Below, piece after piece: positions 8,876 to 16,909 of a stretch of DNA of 30,862 nt (position 1 is the stretch's first letter; the number at the start of each line of letters is the position of its first letter). Source of the stretch: Candidatus Fermentibacterota bacterium (GTDB lineage Bacteria > JAFGKV01); NCBI GenBank assembly GCA_016928395.1, contig JAFGKV010000112.1, positions 1 to 30,862 of the forward strand, in the 5' to 3' direction. The notes under the pieces were generated by a model. That model saw only the letters and a program-made list of their open reading frames with translations. It did no database searches and was not told the origin of the DNA. Both the position numbers and the translations under genes were made by a program.

Positions 8876-9472
8876 TCAGGCCTCTCCGATCTGGAAGCGG
8901 GCGAATCGTCGTACCACGACATTCTCGCCCAGCTTGCCCGCCACCTCCTTGACCATGTCTCCCACCGCACGGGACGGCTCGCGGATCGAAGCCTGTTCCA
9001 TCAGACAGCTGTCCTGATAGAACTTCTCCAGCTTCCCTTCCACGATGCGTTCCCAGATCTTCTCGGGCTTTCCGCTCTGTTGCACCTGCTCACGGTAGAT
9101 TGCGCGCTCCCGCTCGACCAAATCGGCGGGCAGGTCCTCCCGGGAAACGGCAAGCGGCGACGAGGCTGCGACCTGCATTGCAAGCTCGTGGGCAAGAGTC
9201 TGGAAATCGTCGGTTCTGGCCACGAAATCTGTCTCGCAGTTCACTTCGACGATCACTCCGAGCTTGCCGCCCAGATGCACATACGATGATACTAGACCTT
9301 CGCTGGCTGCACGACCGGCTCGCTTGGTCGCCTTCGCAATCCCTTGGGTACGCAACCACTCGATAGCCTTCTCGACCTCGCAGCCCGCAGCCTCGAGCGC
9401 CTTGCGACAGTCCATCATTCCGGCGCCGGTTCTCTCGCGAAGCTCCTTGACGGCCTGTGCAGAGATGGTCAT
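8876..9472 (-). CDS. tsf: Elongation factor Ts (short form)
   Basis: The guanine-nucleotide exchange factor for EF-Tu. The N-terminal UBA-like domain (VKELRERTGAGMMDCRKAL) and the core signature VNCETDFVART are clear. At 198 residues it is much shorter than the about 280-residue E. coli type and fits the short form with one core repeat seen in Thermus and cyanobacteria. The ATG overlaps the rpsB stop by 4 nt, and its GAGGAGG ribosome binding site is within the last rpsB codons, so it is probably translated by coupling with rpsB. Confidence 0.96.
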   Translation of the reverse strand: MTISAQAVKELRERTGAGMMDCRKALEAAGCEVEKAIEWLRTQGIAKATKRAGRAASEGLVSSYVHLGGKLGVIVEVNCETDFVARTDDFQTLAHELAMQVAASSPLAVSREDLPADLVERERAIYREQVQQSGKPEKIWERIVEGKLEKFYQDSCLMEQASIREPSRAVGDMVKEVAGKLGENVVVRRFARFQIGEA

Positions 9473-10638
9473 GCCTGTTCCTCCTCTTTCGCCGGCTCAG
9501 GAGTGGGGGGTGGGCTTGCGTCCGCGGGTGGCTGGACCTGCTTGGGAGGACGACGCGCGGGTGCGGCCTTCTTCTCAGGGGGACGCTCCTCAGCGGTCTC
9601 CTTCGGGGAACGCTCGGCGAGGGGGGCCGCTCTCTCGGGACGACGCTCCGCGGCGGCCTCTCTCGGGGAACGCTCGGCAAGGGGGGCCGCTCTCTCGGGG
9701 CGACGCTCTCTCGGGCCTCGAGCGCCGGGGCCCTGGCCACGGGGGTCACGCCGGGCGCGATCGCCGCCTGAACCAGGCCGCCCTTGCCAGCCCTCGCCCT
9801 GCCTCCCTTCGCCCTGTCGGGGCCGACGCTGCGCCCCTCCACGGTCAGCCGGCCGCGGCCGCCGGGAGGACGCTTCCGAGGGCTGTCCGGCCGCGGCAAC
9901 AGGCGCTTCCTTTGCCGGCGGCTCTGCTTTTGCCTGCAACGCTTGCTTCTCCTCAAAGGCCGCGGTCCCACGCTCGATCGCCTTGGCCACAAGACGCGTG
10001 ACGAGTTTGATGCTCTTCATGGCATCGTCGTTCCCAGGAATGATGTGGTCGATGGAATCGGGATCCACATTTGTGTCGACGATGGCCATCACCGGTATGC
10101 CCAACTTCACCGCTTCCGATACGGCGATTCGTTCCTTCTTGCAGTCAATAACGTAGACGAGGCCCGGAAGCGCGGTCATGTGGCGAACTCCGGCCAACAC
10201 CTTCTCAAGCTTGGCGCGCTCCTTCAGGAGGCTCTGCATCTCCTTCTTTGTCATGGTGCGAGCGGGACCGTCTTGTTCGAGCTTCTCCAGCTCTTCGAGC
10301 CGCGCCATGCTACGCCGTATTGTGGAGAAGTTGGTGATGGTGCCGCCGAGCCATCGCTCGATGACATAGGGCATGCCGATCCTCTCCGCCTCTCGCCGTA
10401 TGACGTCCTTGGCCTGCCTCTTCGTGCCAACAAGCAGCACCTTCTTGCCCTCGGCGGCTATCTGCTCCAGCGAAGACAACGATTCCTCTAGTAGTTTCTG
10501 GGATTTCCGGAGGTCAATGATGTGAATGCCATTCCGCTCCCCGAAGATGTAGGGCTTCATCTTGGGGTTCCACCGTTTGGTTTGGTGGCCGAAATGGAGA
10601 CCCGCCTCGAGCATCTGCTCGATGGTTGGCAGTTCCAT
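9469..10638 (-). CDS. rpsB: Ribosomal protein S2 with long low-complexity C-terminal tail
   Basis: Residues 1 to about 233 are a complete uS2: LLEAGLHFGHQT-type start (MLEAGLHFGHQTKRWNPKM), GTKRQAKDVI, WLGGTITNF and VDTNVDPDSIDHIIPGNDDAMKSI. It then continues for about 155 residues rich in Pro, Arg, Ala, Glu and Gly. Residues 311-330 and 331-350 are near-perfect 20-residue repeats (ERRPERAAPLAERSP core), followed by a decayed third copy. The DNA repeat has a 60-bp period. Normal uS2 is about 230-260 residues. The tail is in frame and its end carries the tsf ribosome binding site, so it is probably translated. GAGGAGG sits 8 nt before the ATG. Confidence 0.95.
   Translation of the reverse strand: MELPTIEQMLEAGLHFGHQTKRWNPKMKPYIFGERNGIHIIDLRKSQKLLEESLSSLEQIAAEGKKVLLVGTKRQAKDVIRREAERIGMPYVIERWLGGTITNFSTIRRSMARLEELEKLEQDGPARTMTKKEMQSLLKERAKLEKVLAGVRHMTALPGLVYVIDCKKERIAVSEAVKLGIPVMAIVDTNVDPDSIDHIIPGNDDAMKSIKLVTRLVAKAIERGTAAFEEKQALQAKAEPPAKEAPVAAAGQPSEASSRRPRPADRGGAQRRPRQGEGRQGEGWQGRPGSGGDRARRDPRGQGPGARGPRERRPERAAPLAERSPREAAAERRPERAAPLAERSPKETAEERPPEKKAAPARRPPKQVQPPADASPPPTPEPAKEEEQA
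9586..9711. repeat. 60-bp tandem repeat inside rpsB tail
   Basis: The plus-strand sequence CGGGGAACGCTCGG recurs at 9604 and 9664, with long identical flanks (GGGGGGCCGCTCTCTCGGG) in both copies. The period of 60 bp equals 20 codons, so copy changes keep the frame. A partial third copy lies on the C-terminal side. Confidence 0.75.
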
Positions 10639-10713
10639 GAATGTGCCTCCTCAGGCCCGGATAGGCCTGCGGCGTGGGGTTGTTCCTCCACTCGTCCCAA
10701 AGGACCACCATGC

Positions 10714-10740
10714 CCCGCAAAGGCGGGACACCCCGGTGTC
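10714..10740 (-). promoter_or_regulatory. Two abutting hairpins in the rpsB leader
   Basis: In the 172-nt rpsI-rpsB gap, GACACC-CC-GGTGTC (10727-10740) and CCCGC-AAAG-GCGGG (10714-10727) are perfect inverted repeats sharing one base. They lie about 75-100 nt before the rpsB ATG. No U-tract follows, so they are not typical terminators. S2 is known to control rpsB-tsf through its mRNA leader in E. coli. A similar role here is only inference. Confidence 0.4.
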
Positions 10741-10810
10741 ACAAGGACGGGTGTGTGTGATAGAGATCATCCGCCACCGTGGGCGAAGGACGCTGCAAGA
10801 AAGACTGCGA

Positions 10811-11203
10811 CTAACGCTTGGAGAACTGGAACCGCTTCCTGGCGCCTGGACGACCGTACTTCTTGCGCTCGACCATCCGTGGGTCTCGCGTCAAGAGCCC
10901 ATCCCGTCGAAGCACCTTGCGAAAGGAAGGATCGATCGACACCAGGGCACGGGCGATGCCCAGCCTCACGGCGCCGGCCTGACCGGCCACCCCTCCTCCG
11001 GCCACGGAAACGACGGCATCAAACTTGCCCTCGCATTCGCACGTCTTGAACGGCTTCAAGATCGTCATGGTAAGCGACTGGGTCGGGAAATACTGCTCCA
11101 ACGGCTTCCCGTTGACCCGGAAGTTGCCGCTGCCCTCCACAAGCGTGACACGGGCAGTGGCCAGCTTTCTGCGACCGACCGACATCTGCCGGACCTGAGT
11201 CAT
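10811..11203 (-). CDS. rpsI: Ribosomal protein S9
   Basis: A 130-residue uS9 with all usual marks: [13 protein letters not shown] at the start, INGKP-like [30 protein letters not shown], and the basic C-terminal [17 protein letters not shown] that reaches the ribosomal P site. The ATG overlaps the rplM stop by 4 nt (ATGA), the usual coupling for this pair. Confidence 0.97.
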   Translation of the reverse strand: MTQVRQMSVGRRKLATARVTLVEGSGNFRVNGKPLEQYFPTQSLTMTILKPFKTCECEGKFDAVVSVAGGGVAGQAGAVRLGIARALVSIDPSFRKVLRRDGLLTRDPRMVERKKYGRPGARKRFQFSKR

Positions 11204-11643
11204 TGGCTACCCTCCACTGGTTCAAGCGGAAGAGGGGCCGGCTGCTGAGCAATGTGGGGGTGATCCGGGCCGGCATATACCTTGAGCTTCCGGAAAAGTT
11301 CGCGTCCCAATTTGGTGTGAGGCAACATGCCCTTCACCGCGTGTTCCACGACACGTTCCGGCCGCATCTTGGTGATCGGGATAACCCGCCGGCCACCGGG
11401 GAAGCCGGTGAACCTCTCGTATCGCTTCATCGAAGACTTCTCACCTGTGAGACGCACTTTCGATGCGTTGATGATGACGACATGATCGCCAAAGTCGAAA
11501 TGGGGAGAATACTCAGGACGGTGCTTCCCGCGAAGGATGGTGGCAACCCTGGTGGCCAGTCTGCCTAGAATCTGACCATCGGCATCCACGACCCACCACG
11601 TATCCTTGATGTCTCCCGCCTTAGGCATGTAGGTCTTTGTCAC
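11200..11643 (-). CDS. rplM: Ribosomal protein L13
   Basis: uL13 of the large subunit: [72 protein letters not shown] and [15 protein letters not shown] chose GTG at 11643 (147 residues) because GAGGTGA ends 5 nt before it. The in-frame GTG at 11652 (150 residues) has no such site. It is the first gene of the 13-gene housekeeping run. Confidence 0.96.
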   Translation of the reverse strand: MTKTYMPKAGDIKDTWWVVDADGQILGRLATRVATILRGKHRPEYSPHFDFGDHVVIINASKVRLTGEKSSMKRYERFTGFPGGRRVIPITKMRPERVVEHAVKGMLPHTKLGRELFRKLKVYAGPDHPHIAQQPAPLPLEPVEGSQ

Positions 11644-12331
11644 GTGTTTCACCTCTCTGGGATTACCTCAATGGAGCATGACAATGAACGGTTCGTGGCC
11701 GCGGCCGTCAAGCGCGAATACTGGAGCTGCCGTTTAGGCCCAGAAGCAGGGGGGCGCGATTGCGCGGAAGAACCCCCGGTCGTCGGCTCTCGACCTTCCC
11801 TCCGCGCGTGCGGTTCGCAGGGTTCATGCTCCGGGTTCATTCAGGCCGCTGAATGCACCGAGCGCACTCAGACTCGTCAAGGGTGAGTGTGCGCCTCCTT
11901 TGACAGCACGGGATGTGTGATTCACGGTTCCCCTCGCAGTTCTCAGTCCTCATTTGTCGGTTCTCAGTCAAGCCCTGACTGGCGACTGGGTCTGGTCGGT
12001 ATCGCCATCGGAATCGACGACGCGGGCATTCGAGTGGGAGCCTCCCATGTTCTCTTATGGAAGTCCGGCACACGCGCCTGTGTTTCATCTCGCGTCTTCC
12101 TTCTCCGTGCGGATCTCATGCTCCGTGCCTCGGAGTTCCTACCCCGACCGCATAGCACTGACCTCCAATTCGGGCACATTTCTCAACTCATCCAGCCTTC
12201 CTACTCCGTCCTTCATTGTAGACCTCGGGTTCCCCTCGCAGCAAGTGCTTGACCGTCGGCGGACCGTACCGTGTCTTGATTCCCACCCATGCCGCGACCC
12301 GGCTGTCTGATCCTCAACGAAAGGCCTGCAG
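11644..12331. other. Long non-coding interval between divergent rplM and vanZ-like gene
   Basis: About 690 bases hold no convincing gene on either strand. Open frames are short, lack ribosome binding sites and read as low-complexity. The half nearest rplM has an interrupted hairpin at 11750-11777 (GGGGG/CCCCC outer arms, CGCG-ATTG-CGCG inner stem). Around 11930-11990 is a degenerate stretch with the motif GTTCTCAGTC(C/A) repeated. Around 12100-12145 CTCCGTGC recurs twice. The composition suggests decayed intergenic repeats plus promoters for both flanking transcripts. Confidence 0.6.
11683..11711 (-). promoter_or_regulatory. Weak candidate promoter upstream of rplM
   Basis: On the minus strand TTGACG (11711-11706), a 17-nt spacer and TTCATT (11688-11683) precede the rplM start by about 40 nt. 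A second TTGACG lies near 11874. The -10 is poor (3/6), so this is only a placement guess for the operon promoter. Confidence 0.25.
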
Positions 12332-13522
12332 ATGACAACCGCACACGACCCACGGCCCATACGAGAGTGGAGCCGCTGGGTGGTGCTCATCGCGTACTCG
12401 GCCCTCATACTGGCGACCTTGAGTCTCGTGCGCGCGCTGCGAGACCTTGTCGTCGAGAGGTGGGGCGAGCGTGGGTTCAGCCTTGCCGTGTGGGCACTCT
12501 TCGCCCTGGTGGGGATCCTGTTCCTGGCATGGGTCATTCGCCAGTCCGTGTTGCGATCCGTGGGCCGTGCAGCGCTCCTCCTCCTGGCGTGCACGGCCTA
12601 TGCCTACATGCTCCTCAGGCTCGATCTCGCGGTGGAACGGCTTCACTACATCGAGTACGGGCTCGTGGCCGTGCTGGCGTTACGCGCCTTCGAGGTCCAA
12701 ACGCGCGATTGGGCTGCATACCTCCTTGCGTGCCTCTATGTCCTTGGCCTTGGGCTGCTGGATGAGGCGATCCAGTGGATCCTACCGACCCGGGTGGGCG
12801 AGTTCCGCGATGTGAACATTAACCTTACCGCCGGGGTCCTCGGCCTGGTACCGGTGATCGCGTCCAGAGCCCATCCCTTCGCCTTCGTTCACCGCGAAAG
12901 CCTTGCCCGCGTGCTACGATGGTCTGCAGGAGTGGCCGCACTCACTGCCCTGTTTCTCACGTTTGTGCACGGATTTGGATTCATGCACCGCTCCTCCGGG
13001 CACGCGTGGTTCCGCAGCGTCTTCCCGCCAGACTCATTCAGCGAGTATGGTCAGCACCCCGAGGCGGTTGCCTATCGGGAGTTCCCGGATTCGCCGATTT
13101 CGCATCCCGGAGAGGGACCTCTTGGATGGATTGGCCAGCGATTCCTCCAATGGCGATTACTCCGCAACCCTACCCCAGAGGCCTACAACTACGAGGCGTG
13201 GCGGCATCGCCAGCTCCGCGACGGGCTGGAGACCCCACGGTATGCTCAGTATCGAGAGGCCCTGGAAGAAGAGAGGATCCTGACCAGGGTCTTCGGCGCA
13301 TACCTGCGTTGCTACGGGGTCGCGTGGCCTGAGAACAAGCGGCGCAAGTTCGCCGATCTGCCCTTTGCAGGAAGCTCAACGTATCTGAGCCCCGCCCAGG
13401 AACTCCTGATTACGTGGGTGCGACCTGAAGTCTTCTGGGTCGCGTCGGGGCTTGTCGTTGTGGCGCTTGTGTCAGCAAGTATCCTGGTTGGGAGATCAGG
13501 GAAACGCAGCAGGGAGCCGTGA
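12332..13522 (+). CDS. VanZ-like family membrane protein
   Basis: A 396-residue polytopic membrane protein. Hydrophobic segments occur at about 16-35, 50-69, 79-95, 106-120, 128-143, 163-177 and 196-213, with one more near the C-terminus (370-390). The VanZ family pattern is visible: HYIEYG (105-110), then DEAIQWILPTR (144-154) and DVNINLTAG (160-168). VanZ gives teicoplanin resistance in enterococci, but most homologues have no known role. The soluble-looking region at about 215-360, rich in aromatic and charged residues, goes beyond the basic VanZ domain. AAGG precedes the ATG by 8 nt. It stands alone, convergent with a glycosyltransferase, so an envelope role is likely but unproven. Confidence 0.85.
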   Translation: MTTAHDPRPIREWSRWVVLIAYSALILATLSLVRALRDLVVERWGERGFSLAVWALFALVGILFLAWVIRQSVLRSVGRAALLLLACTAYAYMLLRLDLAVERLHYIEYGLVAVLALRAFEVQTRDWAAYLLACLYVLGLGLLDEAIQWILPTRVGEFRDVNINLTAGVLGLVPVIASRAHPFAFVHRESLARVLRWSAGVAALTALFLTFVHGFGFMHRSSGHAWFRSVFPPDSFSEYGQHPEAVAYREFPDSPISHPGEGPLGWIGQRFLQWRLLRNPTPEAYNYEAWRHRQLRDGLETPRYAQYREALEEERILTRVFGAYLRCYGVAWPENKRRKFADLPFAGSSTYLSPAQELLITWVRPEVFWVASGLVVVALVSASILVGRSGKRSREP

Positions 13523-13621
13523 ACTCCCCTCACGCGCCGAGAGCCGGAGGTCATGTGATCCCCGCGGACTCGACCCTTCCGTGAGTCGTACACAGCGTGC
13601 CGTGAACCCTCGCTCCGCACG

Positions 13622-14875
13622 CTACAGCAACGGTGCGCGGCCCAGGAGCGGATAGACCGCCTCCCTGAATCGGTTCACCACGTGATCCCACGTGTAGCGC
13701 GACCAGACCTTGGCCCTTCCCGCTTCGCCAAGGGCTCGGGCGACATCGGGCCTGTCCAGCAGCAGCTCGACGAGTTCGGCGATGGCGTGCCAGTCACCGA
13801 AGGGCACGAGAAACCCATCGACCCCGTCTTGGATCACCTCGGGGATGCCACCGGCGAGGCATCCAATCACGGGCTTTGAGGCCATCCATGCCTCCAGAAT
13901 GGCGATACCGAAACTGTCGGCGCGGGACGGCAGCACGACCACATCGGCTGCAGCCAGCGCGTCGCGCTTCAGGTCGTCGTCTACTTCTCCCAGGACCAGC
14001 AGCCCTGCCAGTTGGTCTGCCGATCGGGATGACAGATAGCCCTCCTCGAAATCTGATCGCGGATACCCGATGAAGACCCCCGAGACGTCGTGGCCGCGGG
14101 CCCGCAGGGCGCACACCGCTTCGGCCGAATGGTGACTGCCTTTTTCGTGGGTCTGAGTGCCAAGCTGCAGCACGATGGCGCCCCTGAGGTTGAAGCGCTC
14201 CCGGAACCGCCTTGCATTGCCACCGATGCAGTCCGCGGGATGTGCGCCGGGCCCGATCGTAACGAGGCGACGCCCATTCAAGCCCCGAGCCTCCAGCAGG
14301 CGTCGTTCCACGTCGGTGTTGCACACGACAAGATCGGCATGTCGCAGCAACATGGGAACTCCGTGTCCCAGAAACTCCTGGCGATACTCCACGCGCCCAG
14401 GTTCTCCCGCATGGATGAGACTCAGCACCACCAGTGGCGCCTTCCAGCGCCGCGCCACGGCCAAACCCGCCACCACGAAGGGTGTGTGCGGCAGCACGCC
14501 GGCAACGACAAGATCAAACCTTGTGGGGGATGCTAGGGCATTGGCCAGCAGGCCGGGTGCATGGGTCGCCCGGTCCCGGAATGCCCATATGCTCCATGGG
14601 GGCTTGAGCATGTGCAGGCGACGGAAGGCTTCGGGATGGCGTATGGCCCAGCGGGACAATCCAAACCTTCGAATCTGCACGCCGTGAAGACACTCCCGAC
14701 GCCGCGATACGTGGCGGAGACTCCTGTCCACAAGGAAGTGGGTGTCGCGAGCCTCGGTAGTCCAGGCGCGTACGTCGACGCCGTCGGCAGCGAGCCCTTG
14801 GGCCAGGCTCGCCATGTGCACCGCCGAACCCGAGCGGTTGGGAGGATAGAGCGGGGAAACAAAGAGCGCTCTCAC
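13622..14875 (-). CDS. GT4-type glycosyltransferase
   Basis: A 417-residue GT-B fold enzyme of the GT1/GT4 superfamily. The N-terminal acceptor domain starts MRALFVSPLYPPNRSGSAVH. The C-terminal donor domain carries the sugar-nucleotide signature: LQLGTQTHEKG, LPSRADSFGIAILEAWMASK (E321-E328 region) and GGIPEVIQDGVDGFLVPFGD. It should transfer a sugar from an activated donor on the cytoplasmic side; donor and acceptor are unknown. The start is GTG at 14875, overlapping the previous gene's stop (GTGA), so they are probably coupled. Last gene of the four-gene minus-strand envelope operon. Confidence 0.9.
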   Translation of the reverse strand: MRALFVSPLYPPNRSGSAVHMASLAQGLAADGVDVRAWTTEARDTHFLVDRSLRHVSRRRECLHGVQIRRFGLSRWAIRHPEAFRRLHMLKPPWSIWAFRDRATHAPGLLANALASPTRFDLVVAGVLPHTPFVVAGLAVARRWKAPLVVLSLIHAGEPGRVEYRQEFLGHGVPMLLRHADLVVCNTDVERRLLEARGLNGRRLVTIGPGAHPADCIGGNARRFRERFNLRGAIVLQLGTQTHEKGSHHSAEAVCALRARGHDVSGVFIGYPRSDFEEGYLSSRSADQLAGLLVLGEVDDDLKRDALAAADVVVLPSRADSFGIAILEAWMASKPVIGCLAGGIPEVIQDGVDGFLVPFGDWHAIAELVELLLDRPDVARALGEAGRAKVWSRYTWDHVVNRFREAVYPLLGRAPLL

Positions 14876-15300
14876 CGTGCCCGTGCCCCCCTGACCCGGG
14901 GATCGTCTGTCGGCAACAGCCGCACTTCCACGACCCGCAACTCAAACCATGGCTCGCCGTCGGCGATCAAGGCGAGACGAATCGTCGAGACCCCCTTGCC
15001 CGGAGGCAAAACATGGCACAGGGTCTGCCATCCTGGCTCCCCGTTCCAAGTCCACTCATGCTTCCCGACCCTGCCCACAATGCCAGGAACCGGAGGCCGC
15101 GTTACATGGAAGAATGCGCGCAACCGCAGCACGGTTCGCCCTAGCACCGGGCGGAGAAGACGGCACGTGCCGCCTGCCGGAGTAAGCACCCTATACGACG
15201 GGCTTGAGGGAATGGTATTCCCCCATCCCTCGCAGAAGCCCTCCTCATCGACACCTGCCACCGCCCAACTCGATGTGGCCATAAGGGTGCTGGCGTTCAT
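14872..15300 (-). CDS. Unknown beta-rich protein
   Basis: A 142-residue protein I do not recognise. It has no signal peptide or membrane segment. The pattern (RVLTPAGGTCRLLRPV, VLRLRAFFHVTRP, EWTWNGEPGWQTLCHVLPPGKGVSTIRLAL, WFELRVVEVRLL) suggests alternating strands of a jelly-roll such as a carbohydrate-binding module, but that is only impression. Its stop overlaps the GT4 start by 4 nt, which supports it being a real operon gene. The start is uncertain: ATG 15300 and ATG 15282 both lack a good ribosome binding site, and repetitive DNA lies directly upstream. Confidence 0.6.
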   Translation of the reverse strand: MNASTLMATSSWAVAGVDEEGFCEGWGNTIPSSPSYRVLTPAGGTCRLLRPVLGRTVLRLRAFFHVTRPPVPGIVGRVGKHEWTWNGEPGWQTLCHVLPPGKGVSTIRLALIADGEPWFELRVVEVRLLPTDDPRVRGARAR

Positions 15301-15309
15301 TGGAAGGGA

Positions 15310-15366
15310 CAGGACGATGGGATGGTGAGATCATGAACGACGGGATGGACGAATGAATGGATGGAT
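15310..15366. repeat. Degenerate GATG/GAATG simple repeat
   Basis: The plus strand has many spaced GATGG and GAATG units (GATGGGATGGTGAG, ATGGACGAATGAATGGATGG). This simple repeat lies in the 177-base gap between two genes of the operon and abuts the putative start of the unknown protein. It may have arisen by slippage, and it makes the start of that gene unclear. Confidence 0.6.
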
Positions 15367-15477
15367 GGGCCCGAACTACCGGACACTGAGCCTATCGGGC
15401 ATCCCCCTATCGACCAATCCATCGCTCCAACCCAGCCGCGTGCCGAATGCGGCGCCCTTCGTGGCACGTGTACCCAG

Positions 15478-16872
15478 TCACTCACAAAGTCTCTCCAAGC
15501 TCATGCCTGACGCGGATGGCTCCCGCCATCCCCTCAGCCTGCACATATCGTCGCCGGTGAAAAGCCACGCCCCCACCCGCGAATCCTCGAGAAACGATGG
15601 CGCGTTCCGCCCGAGCCATGCCACAAGCTCCCCCCCCGTACGAATGCTCTGGCTTCCTGGTATGCTGACACCCCTGTACGGAGCCCCGGTGACCAGACGC
15701 AAGGCGGGAAACAACCCATTGCGGAGGACATGAGCCCTCCCTTCCCACTCCAGGGTATTCACTGCGATCGCCGGCCGGTCTTGGGGGAATGCCCGTGCTG
15801 CCTGCGACACGACGGTCATAACCCGCATGCCCGCGGCCTTCCACTCCCGGCAGAAAGCCCAGGCCTGAGGAGAGTTCACAAGACTGAGCGAGAGAGCTGC
15901 TGCCACTGCGGCGACCCTTAGGTGTCGCCACCTCACCAACTCCAGGGCGCAGCCTATTCCTACCATGACCGGCAGGGCCATGACGTAGAGAAATCGTGGC
16001 TGATCCGGCCCACCCAGACGTATGAAAGGAATCATGGTCACAGAGGCCCAGACCCACACCGCAAGAAAGACCCACCTGCCCCGCAGGGCCCCCCAGGCCG
16101 CGACTGTTCCGAGGGCCGGCCACACGGGCCACGCGGCAGCCGTCCCTTCACGGCCCATGGCCAAGCCCACATAGCCACCCAGATGAGCCAGAGTCCTGCG
16201 CAGGTTGAACGGAACCGAATATCCGCCGGAGAGCCGCGCATGCGCACCCGTGGCGTGCACCGCGGCCGCGTAGGCCAGAGTCAGTCCTACCAGGATCCCA
16301 CTCCAGAGAAATGCATCCTTGCGATTGCCTCTCGCGAGGGCTAACAGAGGAAGCCCCCACATAAGGGCCAATGCCGATTCGTGCCCGGCGAGGGCACACA
16401 CCAAGAGCGGCAAAGCCAGCGCTCTCCCGCGCCGGGAAAGCACGGCGGTCATGGCTGCAAGGACACAGGCCGCGGCCAATGGTCCGCAACGGGCTGAACT
16501 CCAGCACACGGTCTCGTGGAGTGCCGGCCATGTCACAAACACCGCTGCCGCCGCGAATCCCGCGACCATGTTGCGGCTCAGGAGCCCGGCCAGCCGTGCC
16601 AGTTGCCACCCGCATGCCCAGTGCAATGCCAGGTCCACAAGATGCACTATCCCGGGGCGCCCATCGGCCTGAAGCCGCCAGGAGCACCAGCATCCAGGAC
16701 GGAAGAACAGCCCCGGCTCAAGAACCATTCCGGTGCGTGCCCGTTCCAGCCAGACCCAGTCATCGCTGACCAGGCCTCCCCCAAGCATCCGCCCCCAGGC
16801 CAGCAGCACCAAAGCGCCCAGCACGCAGGGCACCGCCCCACCGCGGATCACCCGCGAGGCAATGTCGTCCAT
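15478..16872 (-). CDS. Polytopic membrane protein, GT-C glycosyltransferase-like
   Basis: A 464-residue protein with about ten hydrophobic segments and a C-terminal soluble part. The first loop has SDDW (D37-D38) straight after transmembrane segment 1, the place where GT-C enzymes (dolichyl-phosphate-mannose or ArnT-like) keep a catalytic acidic pair. These use lipid-linked sugars to glycosylate lipids or proteins on the outer side of the membrane. Sequence match beyond this is weak, so the GT-C call is inference. ATG 16872 has AGGA upstream. GTG 16896 would add 8 residues. It follows the glycoside hydrolase by less than 40 nt and is part of the same operon. Confidence 0.7.
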   Translation of the reverse strand: MDDIASRVIRGGAVPCVLGALVLLAWGRMLGGGLVSDDWVWLERARTGMVLEPGLFFRPGCWCSWRLQADGRPGIVHLVDLALHWACGWQLARLAGLLSRNMVAGFAAAAVFVTWPALHETVCWSSARCGPLAAACVLAAMTAVLSRRGRALALPLLVCALAGHESALALMWGLPLLALARGNRKDAFLWSGILVGLTLAYAAAVHATGAHARLSGGYSVPFNLRRTLAHLGGYVGLAMGREGTAAAWPVWPALGTVAAWGALRGRWVFLAVWVWASVTMIPFIRLGGPDQPRFLYVMALPVMVGIGCALELVRWRHLRVAAVAAALSLSLVNSPQAWAFCREWKAAGMRVMTVVSQAARAFPQDRPAIAVNTLEWEGRAHVLRNGLFPALRLVTGAPYRGVSIPGSQSIRTGGELVAWLGRNAPSFLEDSRVGAWLFTGDDMCRLRGWREPSASGMSLERLCE

Positions 16873-16909
16873 CGCTTCCTGTCGCGACCCCTTCACGCTC
16901 GTCTGCTCT

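Noticed and set aside
11750-11900. Possible group II intron domain V (GAGCC...GGTTC) on the minus strand
   Set aside because: The arms are only 20 nt apart end to end, lack the AGC triad and GNRA loop, and no maturase is present.
11837-12310. Short open frames on both strands between rplM and the vanZ-like gene
   Set aside because: No ribosome binding site, no family pattern and mutually overlapping frames.
15297-15485. 62-codon minus-strand frame from GTG 15485, overlapping both neighbours in the glycan operon
   Set aside because: Overlaps look suggestive, but much of it is the GATG simple repeat and the sequence is not protein-like; no ribosome binding site.
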